The notes beneath the pieces are model-generated. The model made no database searches, had not been told where the DNA came from, and saw only the letters and a list, made by a program, of their open reading frames with translations. This document shows, in pieces, positions 25,401-37,037 of a stretch of 64,000 nucleotides of DNA (positions are counted from its first letter, which is position 1; the number at the start of each line of letters is the position of its first letter). Both the position numbers and the translations under genes were made by a program. The DNA is from Apium graveolens (lineage: Eukaryota; Streptophyta; Magnoliopsida; Apiales; Apiaceae), in assembly GCF_009905375.1 (NCBI RefSeq), contig NC_133653.1:92863671-92927670 (forward strand), read 5' to 3'.

Positions 25401-28400
25401 AACATATACCATTTTGATAATTCTGAACAATAAATAAGAAAAGAAACTACTTAATACACTTTAGTACAAAATTATATTTTAGTAACAAGCAATTTACAAA
25501 ATCATATAATAGTTTGAAATTAAAAATATGTCAATTCAACTAAAACGTAAAATCATGCATCATTGTTCCAAAATAATTGAAATCACATAGAAATAATGTA
25601 TTGCATTTCATGTATATATCATTAATTAAAAAAATTATTTTCTTATGCATAAAAATCTTAAGACTTTTTAAGTATATATATGTAGAGAGAGAGATCCATT
25701 TACATAATATTATATTTACTATCTAATATACAAAAAATTTAGTAACATAAGAATGCATATTTAATACAACTATAACTTTGGGAGCACATGAAAATTTATA
25801 CGACCAATGTCAAAAAAATAAAAACAATAAATATCTTTTAGGAAAAAATATATTAATAATTAATTTGAAAGTAATATCATTGACATATTTGTACAAAGAA
25901 TGTAAACAAAAACATGCTCTATAAAATAAGGAGAATGATTTAACCATAGCTAAAAAGTAAACACTACATGAGTAGTAATAGTTCAAGTGCATAGTAAAAA
26001 TATAGAATAATATATAAAACATGTATGTATGCTCAAAAAGAAGAAGTAGAATAAAACATACCTTGATACTTGATAGAAGATTGATGTGCAAACAAAAATG
26101 AACTTGATACAGCTGTATTTATTTAGGAATTACTTAAAGCCCACTCCTAGGTTTGTGGGTATGGGTAGTTATCACCCCACTAGTTTTGAACTCACGAACA
26201 CATTATCTTTATTGTAGTAGTTTTTGACTAAGTAAAACATCTAAAGATTTAAAAATAAAGTATACTTAATTATATAGAAATTTATAACCAAATAAATTAT
26301 TTTGTAATGTATTAAATAAAATCTACATACATAACATGTGAATCATACTATTTTGTAAACTATACATATAAGAAAATATTATTTTTTTATCAAAACAAAT
26401 AATATAAAATTCCAAAGATAGATATATATTTGTAACGAAAAATAAGGGTTATCACATTCTACCCTCCTTAACAAAATTTGGTCCCCAAATTTAAAAATAT
26501 CAAAAATATTTAAGATACCAAAAACATATAAGTGTTCAAAAGTCAAAAACTATTTAACGAAAGAAAAATAAAAGTAGTTTCTTGAAAATACACGCAGTAA
26601 ACTCATAACTCACAGGTCTAGCCTAAAAGGCCGTCTACAGGAAGTTAACCTAGGCTCTGATACCAACTGTAATACCCCGACTTTTCAGAAAATAATTATA
26701 CTTAAATATTCAACTAAAACTCCAAATTAAATCCATAATAAGAATAAGTTTCTAGTTTTCCATAAAATTCTAAAATCCGAGACAGAAATAAAATCATCTA
26801 AGCTGAAAATAAAGCAAATCCTGAGAGACGCAACTCCAATACAAACATAATCACTTAAATATTATTCCCAAGCAAGCTCAAATCAAGTCCACCTTTAATA
26901 TGTCCCAAAAGCTAAGCACCTGAAAATTTGTAAGTAATGAGCCAAGGCCCAGCAAGAAAACAATTCTACACTAGTGGATCAAGTATCATAATTTTATAAA
27001 ACAAAAATCATTTTCCAAAATCCATATGTCATAAGATATAAAATTCCACAGCTCGCTAAGGTCACAAATACCTGGTGACACAGTATCAAAAGTTCATAAT
27101 TTCTGTCAATAATGCGCCCTTTACTAAAGGTATCATAGAGTGTGAGCTCCCGAAGGCATCATAAGTAGCACTCCCTAGTAAGGTATCAAAGGCTAGTTGC
27201 GGAACTATACGCAATTACTAACCGGTTTATAAGTCAGAGCACACTGGGAATTCTTATTTCTAAAACAGGGTATTTGATCCATAAATTTTAAACGTGCAAA
27301 AATATTTAAAAGATTTCAAAATAAAATAAAGTGTGAAGAGTTAACTTACCTTAGCTGCAAAAATGGTGATCCAAAATATTGCCAAAAAAATCCTAAGTTT
27401 CAATTAATCAAACCAATTAAAATTAATAAATAATCCATATATAATGGTAAGGCGTAAACAATATTACTTCAATTTTTATATAGGCTATACGGTGCTAAAC
27501 CATACTAGTTAACAAAGAACATATACCATTTTGATAATTCTGAACAATAAATAAGAAAAGAAAGTACTTAATACACTTTAGTACAAAATTATATTTTAGT
27601 AACATGCAATTTTCAAAATCATATAATAGTTTGAAATTAAAAATATGTCAATTCAACTAAAACGTAAAATCATGCATCATTGTTCCAAAATAATTGAAAT
27701 CACATATAAATAATGTATTGCATTTCATGTATAAATCATTAATTAAAAAAATTATTTTCTTATGCATAAAAATCTTAAGACTTTCTAAGTATATATATAG
27801 AGAGAGATCCATTTACATAATATTATATTTACTATCTAATATACAAAAAATTTAGTGACATAAGAATGCATATTTAATACAACTATAACTTTGGGAGCAC
27901 ATGAAAATTTATACGACCAATGTCAAAAAAATAAAAATAATAAATATCTTTTAGGAAAGAATATATTAATAATTAATTTGAAAGTAATATCATTGACATA
28001 TTTGTACAAAGAATGTAAACAAAAACATGCTCAATAAAATAAGGAGAATGATTTAACCATAGCTAAAAAGTAAACACTACATGAGTAGTAATAGTTCAAG
28101 TGCATAGAAAAAATATAGAATAATATATAAAAAATGTATGTATGCTGAAAAAGAAGAAGTAGAATAAAACATACCTTGATACTTGATAGAAGATTGATGT
28201 GCAAACAAAAATGAACTTGATACAGCTGTATTTATTTAGAAATTAGTTAAAGCCCACTCCTAGGTTTGAGGGTATGGGTAGTTATCACCCCACTCGTTTT
28301 GAACTCACGTACACATTATCTTTATAGTAGTAGTTTTTGACTTAGTAAAACATCTAAAGATTTAAAAATAAAGTATACTTAATTATATAGATATTTATAA

Positions 28401-31400
28401 CCAAATAAATTATTTTGCAATGCATTAAATAAAATCTACATACATAACATGTGAATCATACTATTTTGTAAACTATACATATAAGAAAATATTATTTTTT
28501 TATCAAAACAAATAATATAAAATTCCAAAAGATAGATATATATTTGTAACGAAAAATAAGGGTTATCACAAATAACCCCCGAGACATATACTCACTAAGA
28601 GTAACGCAGGTGTAAAAGCATAAAGTCATAGTTATATCACTGATTTATATTCACTTTAGAATATTGACTAATTGAGTAAAATAAGTGCTAGTCATAGTCT
28701 CTAATATCTTTATTCCATTGTTTATGCTCTCTACTAACTCTAGAATGTGCAAGAAACCCAAAGAGTAAAAGACTGAGATGATATGCAATAAACAAGGTCA
28801 AACCTAACCCCTAATTAGAGATCTGATGATGAAAAATCTACTACACATAAACAATGTACACGGGTAAAAAGCTATCACCTCACCTTGTCGGTTTTACTAA
28901 CATGAATTGTTTGTCCATTGCAATAAGCACCTCCACCTGGAATCACATTGGAATCACATTGATCATAAAGATAGTTGAAAAGTAAAGGAAAAGAACAAAC
29001 AGTAAGAGTCCTTGAAAAGAACCTTCTTACCTGCAACGGCAGAAAATGTTCGTGTGTTCCAGCACATGGGACCACCAACAAACTCAACCTACAACCAGAA
29101 AGACAAAAAAAATGTAAATTCCAATGTAGTCAACAAATGAAATCCTGTACTCCGATATCATTTCCTCCGTGTTACCCTTGAATAATCACAACACCTAATG
29201 AGAACTAGCATTGGCTATAGTTGGCCAGTGAAACCTATGTAGTAAAACAGACTAAGAATTTGAAACTTCGTTTTTATGATGGGAAAAACTTTCCTAAGAG
29301 TGTGAATGTTATTCTTAGGAGCTAGCATAAGGTCATTCTGATTCATCTTCAGGCCACAGAATATGTGACAAGGAGATGCAAGAGCTTCATTTTTCCTGTC
29401 TTCGTAATATTTGTGCCTACCTAATCGTCTATATAAATAGCATAGAAAAACCTATGTCAGAGTGACGACACACTTGAAGAATTTAAGATGTATACATGAA
29501 GACAAAATATTCGTAGTAGACACGTACAAGGAGTTGTCAACCTTTTAGAATAAGAACAAACTTGGCTAATAAAAAATATATGATAAAGACAACAAATATA
29601 GCTGACGGGAAGCAACAAAGGGATATCAACATTTTTGAGCATTAATCAAGTGTGTGGATGGCAATGAAGTGTGTGGAACAAGGGAAATAATGTTTTAAGG
29701 AATGATTTAAGCATCATAATGGCAAATAAGCACCCGTACAATGTTATGGCTGCAATAAACCTATGTAAACACATACATGGCAGATAATAGAAATATTTTA
29801 GACATGCCTAAGGAACACTTCTCTAGCCAAAGGTGTTGGTCCTATAGGTTCCTCTTAAGTCTGTGTGTGTGTGTTAGAAAATAAATACTATTACAAAATA
29901 TAGAAACGACAGAAACGGATACAAATAACACTGATCTGCGAGAAGTTCGTAGATAAAATGTATGAGATACAGGAAGAATAGCCATGATAATGTTTAAAGG
30001 AACAATCAAAGCAACATGTTATTATTCAGAAAAAGTGACTTGCACTAGTAGCAAGGAATTAATGGAGGGTAGCAAGAATTTTAAGGAAGTATCTGGGAAG
30101 TAGTGTCATGACCAGACTATCTTTATAAGCACAAACAAATATATTATGATATTATTAACCGCATCAAAGAAAATACTGGTTAAACACAAATCTAGCTGAT
30201 ATTCTGTTCGTGGCCCATTGGCATAACGTTTCACTCAATTTTTTTTTAAAGATTGGTAAAAAAATATGGAATCTGCATCATCAAACTGCTAAAGAGTGAC
30301 AGTTTGCAAGATATGTTATTTAAGACAGAAGTAAATTACATCTACTAAGAAGGGGCCAAGACCAGAGAAATTATGACTTTAGTAATATCTTTGAACCCCT
30401 TTTTATGTAGATCAATGATACTAAGGAAACAAAATAAGAAGCTAATTATAGAATATGTTAGTATTCACCACAGATGCAGCAGCTGGCTTTCCTTTGTATA
30501 GAACTCCCACAGAGACAGCAAAACTGGGATAGCCGTGTGCAAAATTTGTTGTCCCGTCTATAATCCAGATGGATAAATTGTTAAGCTTTAACTTAAGTAC
30601 AACTTAAATATCAAACTTCATAAAACAACAAGCACATATATAGTAGTAGAGAAAAATGTATGATAATGAATATAGATGACGACTTCAGATGACAAAAGAA
30701 TGTTTCCGAGCGAGAGTAGTGTCTAAAACTGATATATGAGGATTTAGATATAGTCCTAATGGAAAAGGCTCATCTCCCTCACCCATCTACCTCTTAACTA
30801 AATTATTGGTTTGATGAACACTTCCCCTCCCCTATATACTTTATAAGGAAAACTTCATAAAGAAGATGAATATTGGTCATAATCTTCTGGGGAAAAAAAG
30901 GTAATCAAAAGTTTGCTTAGTTAAGTGCAGACAGAATCCGGAACTTGCACACCCTAATATGAGCGTAGAAGATTACTTTCTAGTAAAACAAGCCAACCCA
31001 AAGAGCAATCTGGAAGTTTACAGATGAACCCAAACACAATATTTAATAGCTCAAAACTGAAGAATAGATACAGGTTACAGTGGTGATCAGCATGGCTCTG
31101 GATTTGAAAAGGGAATTTCATTATCCTTAAAAAAACAGGAGAAACAATAAAAAGGAAACCAAAACTCTGAAAGCAAACCTAAAGGATCTATGCACCATAG
31201 GAAATCAGAGGATGAATCTCCTATAAGCCCTCCTTCCTCCCCAAGAATAAGATGATCACCAAAATTCTTCCTCACGACTTCTAGAATAGCAGCCTCGCTC
31301 ATTTTATCAGTGCTGCAAGTAAGTTAATACTACAATTAGTGGGTCTTAAGAGAAATTCAAGAAAAGAACTATACTATGGACAGGCAGTGCTATAAACAGA

Positions 31401-34400
31401 CAAGATGAGCCCAAACTCTAGAAGTAGGTCCTGAATTAAAATGAGAGGTGGCGGGTAAGTGATAACATGTTGATCTATATACTTTTTTTTTTATATATCA
31501 TGATCACGATTCAGACTGAACAAAACAAATTGGACGCTCTGGGAGTCACTTGTGGAACTGAGATCTATCATCTCAAAGTGATACTGATTGGGCCTGTATC
31601 CTTATTTTTATTCACATTGTGTATTTCACAGTCTAAGATGATTCTTAGTAAGTGATGAACGTCTATGATCCTTAAAGGTTATAACAAGCCAATCAGTTAT
31701 AGTATATTCAGAAAGTTACAGCTACAAAACACCTAGAACCGCACCTTCTGTTCTCACCTGCACTAAGATTATATTATCTACAATGCCTGAAATACTGAGC
31801 GGAAGTGAAGAGAACAGATATGACAAGTATCTTAACTGAACTTATAGTTAAAAGAGTGTGACTTTTCAGAGCACAGCCAAAGTACTCGAGGCGCCTTTTG
31901 AAAACAATGCATATCATTTAAGCATTTTCCATTCTGCTACTTCAACTTACAACCATTGATGTTCAAAATGAGCTACTTGCAGAACGTAAGCAGTAAAATA
32001 TTATGGAAAGAGTAGTTTTATACTTGTGTATACTGAAAACAGGAAGGTGATTAATAACAACCATGCAGAAACACGTTTTCACGTTGAAAATTGAAATAGA
32101 ACATGTAAAAGCTGTTACACTTACTCTGTCACAAGATCAGTGAGTCCTTTGTAGGTGATATTTCGAGGTTTATTTACAGCTTCCATCACAACCTGGAAAC
32201 AACATATGAATGCACTTGAGATACAGAGAAGTATCTGTAAGTAAAAACAAAGTATTCAAATCACCGAAGAGAAGCAAGCATAAAGTGGTACGACCAGAAG
32301 TGTAAAATATAATCATATGGTAGAGTAGTAAAATTCATGTCCCTTAAAGGACAAATAAGCGGATTGAACCAAATTCGAGGTTTGACAAAATGAATCCTCT
32401 AATATTGGTGTTTGGTAATTAGCTGATTGAAATAGTGGTTCTGAGCCAATCCACCAATTTTCAAAAAAGCTACTTGGAGGAGCTTTTTCAATTAGAGGAT
32501 TGACATACGTCAAGTTAAAATGCAAACAGCTAATTTAAACATCTATTTACCAAAAAGTTTAATTCAAAACAACTAATTTTAATCTGCTAGTCAAAACAGC
32601 TTACTCAAGCGGCTAGTCAAAACAGCTAATTCAATCTGCTACAGCTAACAACTACCCGCTAATTTCTAAAGAGGGCCAAAGCCACAACTAACAATTAATG
32701 TGGGAAAAAATAGACAATAAAGAATTTTTCGGGAACTTAAATTCATTAGTAAGTTTGGACACAAATGACGTGTTTGGATAACCAAAAAAAAAATAGATTT
32801 GGATTTAATCTAATTCCAACACATTCATATATAAGCATGAATTCGAGAAATTGGAATGACAATTTAAATCATATCATTTGAAGTGAATAGTATGTTCCCA
32901 AACACAATTTTTGGAATTTGATATCTTTACAGTCTGTGAAGTTAATTTATAGCACGGCTCATCTTGCACATCATCTTAGCATCACATTTGTCGTTATGAT
33001 TTTAATTAATAACTGATAGAAAACAGGTCAGACCATAATAAATTAGAAACCGACAAAGCCACACATCTCCGGTACAAACAAAGATGCTTTAGTAGGTTGT
33101 CACCTATTTAGATGTAGTAAATCGTTACTTCTTATTCAGTTGTACTCTCAACCTATCTTATTCCATAAAAAAATGAAAACTTCCACAAATCATAAAGTTA
33201 CAAAGGCGTTTACTTGCCTACCTATAATTTCGCAATGTTATTACTTTTTCTAGTGACTGTTTGAGTACAGTAAGTAGTGACTCACTTGTTTCGTTCTAAT
33301 ATAAAGTGGATCACCTACAAATATTTGGTCTCATTTAAATCACTTGACAGAAAACAAGTTACACTCTATTAACTTTTTGGAAAGTTGGCATTAAAATATT
33401 TATTCTCTGTTAATTTTTTTGGTGTAGACTTGACTATGACTTGTCCACATGGCAACGTGATGATGAAATACTAGAAATTAGAAGAAAATATTAACAAATG
33501 ACTCTTAATTTATCAACACAACCAGACATATACATATATGTGTAGAAAAGAAATCATTTAACACTACTTGAAAACCTAGTCTCCTTCGGAAATAGTAAAT
33601 AACAATCAATCAATAACTGAAGGGAATTAAAAAAAATACGCCTTTTAACTCGAAAAGGTGATTTTCTACGCGTAATTTCATCAAATTTTGTTACATCTTC
33701 GAGTATATCATTATCCATAGGGTTTTAAGATAGTACACAATGAAGAAATAACAAATGAATTTAATTGGAGAAATTTGCAGAAATAAAGGCTGCATTTGAT
33801 TGAACAGGAAGATAGGTATTTAGAACCCTAAATACCCGAAGTAATGAACATACATATAAGAGGTCGAGATCAAACTAGTCTGGTTATCTTTTTCCCTATC
33901 AAATTTAAAATTAAACGAAATGTAACTTAATTTCAAATGATTGATTTAGATGAGACCAAGAACTTTTCAGCTATCCACTTGATACATTAGAACAAAACAA
34001 GTAAATACCCTGTAGTAAACTGGAATCCACACATTTAAAATTCAAATTCAAATTCATCTCCTCTTTATTACAGGTTCGAGGTATTGGACAGTTCCAATGA
34101 ACTTGGAAAAATGAAATCAAATTGCTCGAAAACAATCCTTCCATTAAATAATTTTCTTCACACCGATTTCAATCAAGTTTATACAGTCATCACCTGTGCA
34201 ACACTAATTCAAAGAAAACCCAGCATACAGCTAACACATATAATTCATAATATCATGAATAACACCTATAAATTTCAAGTCACTAAAAAACAAAAAATAT
34301 TCAAAATGTGAGATGTGTGGTCACCTCAGAACCAGTCTTAGCAGCAGTTTCGACAACATGAAGAAGATGCTTAGATGGAATAGAGCCAGTTGAAGAAGCA

Positions 34401-34618
34401 CCAATCTTTGAAAACTTGTTCTGATTAGGCACTTCTGATAAAACAGCCCTTGTACAAAATGTTCTTGTTGACTTGGAGCTTTTTAAAGATTGAAACTTTA
34501 TTGTTAACCCTGATTGAACTGGGTAATGCAATTTTGGATGATTCAATGGTAAAATTGATCTGGGTTTTGTATAGAAAGTAAGTGGAGAAATTGTAGATGA
34601 AACTAAACACTTGCCCAT
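16474..34618 (-). CDS. IMPL1: Chloroplast inositol-monophosphatase-like phosphatase IMPL1, ten exons
   Basis: Exons 34618-34325, 32192-32125, 31312-31179, 30557-30469, 29088-29031, 28936-28884, 18152-18054, 17935-17822, 17127-17026 and 16572-16474 join in frame into 1110 bp, 369 residues, close to the plant IMPL1 length. All introns are GT-AG. The first ~70 residues are a Ser/Thr-rich chloroplast transit peptide. Metal and substrate motifs of the Li-sensitive phosphatase family are complete: GEEGG (145-149), DPLDGTTNF (163-171) across the exon 3/4 junction, and WDMAAG (296-301). The C-terminus ends FKPENYYTEL. The enzyme removes phosphate from myo-inositol monophosphates and possibly L-galactose 1-phosphate. 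Intron 6 (28883-18153) is swollen to 10.7 kb by an LTR array lying in the sense orientation. Confidence 0.92.
18295..20096 (-). repeat. Array LTR 1 (1802 bp, with 101-bp deletion)
   Basis: Runs from TGTAATACCCC to GGGTTATCACA on the plus strand. Relative to the others it lacks about 101 bp near 18452, where AAATCCTG joins AAAATTTG. The missing segment is bounded by CCTG on both sides in the intact copies, typical of slippage or end-joining at microhomology. Confidence 0.88.
20097..20307 (-). repeat. Array internal domain 1 (211 bp)
   Basis: Contains the polypurine tract complement next to 20097 and the TGGTATCAGAGC primer site complement near 20305. No ORF of note. Confidence 0.85.
20308..22210 (-). 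repeat. Array LTR 2 (1903 bp)
   Basis: Full-length copy with the standard ends. A 93-codon ORF on the minus strand (21845-21564) recurs in LTRs 1-4 but is AT-rich and hydrophobic and has no known relative. Confidence 0.88.
22211..22421 (-). repeat. Array internal domain 2 (211 bp)
   Basis: Same length and same primer and polypurine sites as the other internal domains. Confidence 0.85.
22422..24316 (-). repeat. Array LTR 3 (1895 bp)
   Basis: Standard ends. It lacks about 10 bp near 23247, where CGGTG joins TACTAG directly. Confidence 0.88.
24317..24527 (-). repeat. Array internal domain 3 (211 bp)
   Basis: Same structure as the other internal domains, with a few private substitutions. Confidence 0.85.
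24528..26456 (-). repeat. Array LTR 4 (1929 bp)
   Basis: Standard ends. Near 25365-25410 a short segment containing AACAAAGAACATATA is duplicated in tandem, which accounts for most of its extra length. Confidence 0.88.
26457..26667 (-). repeat. Array internal domain 4 (211 bp)
   Basis: Same primer and polypurine sites. One substitution near 26499 breaks a repeated ATACCAAAAATATTT word. Confidence 0.85.
26668..28570 (-). repeat. Array LTR 5 (1903 bp)
   Basis: Outermost LTR, immediately followed by the right AATAA target duplication. In the element's own direction it is the first LTR, nearest the IMPL1 exon 6 splice donor. Confidence 0.88.
32339..32677. mobile_element. Possible hAT-like MITE in IMPL1 intron 1
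   Basis: The ends GTCCCTTAAAGGACAAATAA and, on the other strand, GGCCCTCTTTAGAAATTAGC form imperfect inverted repeats. The interior is rich in AGCTAA, AACAGC and CTAGTCAAAACAGCT words, as in hAT-type MITEs of plants. No clean 8-bp target duplication was found. Confidence 0.4.
33270..34025. mobile_element. Inverted-repeat element in IMPL1 intron 1
   Basis: A ~100-bp segment around 33285-33390 reappears inverted at about 33920-34015. Shared words include ATGAGACCAA, TTAGAAC-AAACAAGT and GTAACTT. The arms have diverged. This suggests an old non-autonomous DNA transposon with long terminal inverted repeats. Exact ends are unclear. Confidence 0.45.
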
Positions 34619-34878
34619 TTAGTGTGTGTGTTTTGCTTGGTGTTTGGAACAACTTGTATATATGCAATCTGATTTTAGTGCGTCAGGAGCACACGTTTGA
34701 AGAACATATATGCCGGCTAACGGAAACCAATTTAATAAAAACTAGAAACTATTTTTTGAAAATTACAATATTTTAGTTAACAACCGGTATTTTTTGCCCG
34801 GCTCCGCGCACGGTCAAATAATTTTTTATTTTAAAAAATATATATGAACTAATTATAATAACAATATTAATATTTACT

Positions 34879-35086
34879 TGATATGTATTAAATAGATGAG
34901 TTTTAACCTTTTATATAATTATCGTAATTACTAACAATCTTTCACTCTTCATTTTCCTCTTAGATCCATTCTACTAGCTTATATAAGACTTGTTTGTACT
35001 TTGTTTATGATAGAGAATTATAATTTAATCTCTTTCATTATTATCTAGTTCTTCCTCGATCTCTCTTATATATATTATTTATAACA
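34879..35086 (+). repeat. Copia 5' LTR (208 bp)
   Basis: Starts TGATATGTATTAAATAG, ends TTTATAACA, followed by CGTTATCAGCACGA. Contains TATATAAGACTTG near 34980 as TATA region. Confidence 0.75.
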
Positions 35087-36010
35087 CGTTATCAGCACGA
35101 TAGTGTAAACAGGTGTTGAAAATCCAAGAAGGATTCCAAAAAACTTTTATTACTTTAATTTGTCCATCAGGTAGGTATACTATTTTTAGTTTACTTTACT
35201 TCGCTTGCAATAAGATAATCTTTATGTGCTTATTATGTGCTTGATGCTTGTATATTTTGTATCTGATTCATTATCCATCGAAATTTATTGAGCTCACACT
35301 CGTTGTAAAGGTTTTTTTGATTATCTATAATCTTTCTTCTTTGTGTTTTTCCAAAATATACTTATAAATATGTCAAAATCTTTCGGCTGCGGATTACCTA
35401 CGATAAAAAAAAAATCTGCATTTTTTGTAATCTGATTGTATGATTCCATTACCATATGCTGTAATTTCGATGTCTTAAATATCAAAATATTATCATAATT
35501 AGGAGCTAGAATTATAAAGGTAAAAATGGGTGCAACGTGCTAGATGCTACATATACAGTAGATTGCATTTAATGTACCAGTAGATTGAATTTAATGTACC
35601 ACTATCATGTTATATTGTCATGCGATTTTAAATATTAATGCATATGTGTCTTATTTGCGTATTTTAAATATTGGCCGAATGTGTTTATTATAATTGATTA
35701 ATTATATTATTTTTATTATAGTAATATAAGAAATGTCGAATTTTACAAAATTTGAGATACAACAGAAATTCATGGGCATGAATTTTTTCTGATTTTTTTT
35801 AAATAGCTCTATTTCAACGATCCATTGGCATGAATTGACATTCATGGCCATATTTTTTTCTGCACTTGATTCTAATGCATAAGATGTTTATATGCTCTGA
35901 TTTATTTTTATGATTACGTTTACTATTTAAATGTTGGTTTTTCAATGAGAATATTTTTATTTGATTTAATATGCTCTACTAACATTTTTCACAATTAATA
36001 GCTTAGAAAA

Positions 36011-37037
36011 ATGTCAAATTTTACCAAACTTGAATTTGAGGCCCTTGATATCACCGGGTATAATTATTTATCATGGATATTAGATATTGAAATCCACTTG
36101 GCTGCACAAGATCTTCGAAATACAATAAAATAGGAAAATCAAGAATTTGAGTCAAACCGCGCAAAACCTATGATTTTTATTCGCCGCCATCTCCATGAAG
36201 GACTTAAAACTGAATATCTTACCGTAAATGATCCACTAGAATTACGAAAAAAATTAAAAGATAGATATGATCACCAAAAGACTGTGATTCTTCCAAAAGC
36301 TCGCTACGATTGGATGCATTTGAGGCTGCAAGATTTAGAACCGTCAATGAATATAATTCCGCACTTTTTAAAATTATTTCTCAACTAAAATTATGCGGAG
36401 AAAAAATCACTGATGAGGATATGTTAGAAAAAACTTACTCTACTTTTCATGCCTCAAATGTACTCCTCCAGCAACAATTCGTGAAAAAGGTTTTACAAAA
36501 TATTCAGATTTAATTTATTGTCTTCTTGTTGCTGAATAAAATAATAAGTTTTTGATGAAGAATCATGAGTCTCGCCCAACTAGATCTAGCCATTTTCCTG
36601 AAGTGAATGTGGCAACATATAATTATGGGCGTGGTCGAGGTCGTGGACATGGAGCATATGGACGTGGTTCTTAAGTCCAAAAGCACCCCTTTTTCAAGTT
36701 CGATAAGTCTAATGCCAACTAGAAGTTGGAGAAAAATATGGACAAAGAGAAAAAGAAAAAGACCATTGAAAATGAATGTTACAGATATGGAATGATGGGT
36801 CATTGGTCGCGTACCTGTCGTATGCCAAAATATTTGGTTAATCTTTATAATGCCTCTTTGAAAAATATTGAAACTAATTTCATTGAAGAAGTTGATCCTT
36901 TGGGAATTTCCTATCTTGAAGCCCACCTTGGAGGTGAAGACCAAGTTGATCCTTCGAACCTTACACATAAGGAAGTTGGTGATTTCTTTGATGATGGTGA
37001 TGCGGAGATGGCCAAATCTGGCGGAGACAATAATTAA
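36011..37037 (+). pseudogene. gag: Copia gag remnant
   Basis: Starts MSNFTKLEFEALDITG and carries the typical copia gag words LSWILD, HLHEGLKTEYLTV and MLEKTYSTFHASN. It is broken by a stop near 36132, a frameshift near 36330 and more stops near 36512, 36537 and 36674. The zinc knuckle reads CYRYGMMGHWSRTC, with the second Cys changed to Tyr. A shorter look-alike of the start (MSNFTKFEIQQKFMG) lies upstream at 35733, suggesting a partial duplication. Confidence 0.8.

Larger units (their letters stand above)
18295..28570 (-). mobile_element. Tandem array of a non-coding LTR element (TRIM/LARD-like) inside IMPL1 intron 6
   Basis: Five LTRs alternate with four internal domains. On the minus strand each internal domain begins GT plus TGGTATCAGAGC, the primer-binding site for initiator Met tRNA. 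Each ends in the polypurine stretch GTTAAGGAGGGTAGAA, followed by the next LTR starting TGTGATAACCC. Internal domains are exactly 211 bp and carry no gag or pol. The outer limits are flanked by the same 5 bp, AATAA (18290-18294 and 28571-28575). This shows one insertion, later multiplied in place by unequal LTR-LTR exchange. LTRs of 1.8-1.9 kb are long for a TRIM, so it may be a LARD with an almost lost interior. Confidence 0.88.

Noticed and set aside
19450..26091. 93-codon ORF conserved in four LTRs of the IMPL1 array
   Set aside because: Conservation follows from recent array duplication. The product is low-complexity, AT-driven and has no motif; LTR 5 has lost the frame.
36510..36968. 152-codon minus-strand ORF over copia gag
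   Set aside because: Antisense shadow of the decayed gag; no domain or codon pattern of its own.
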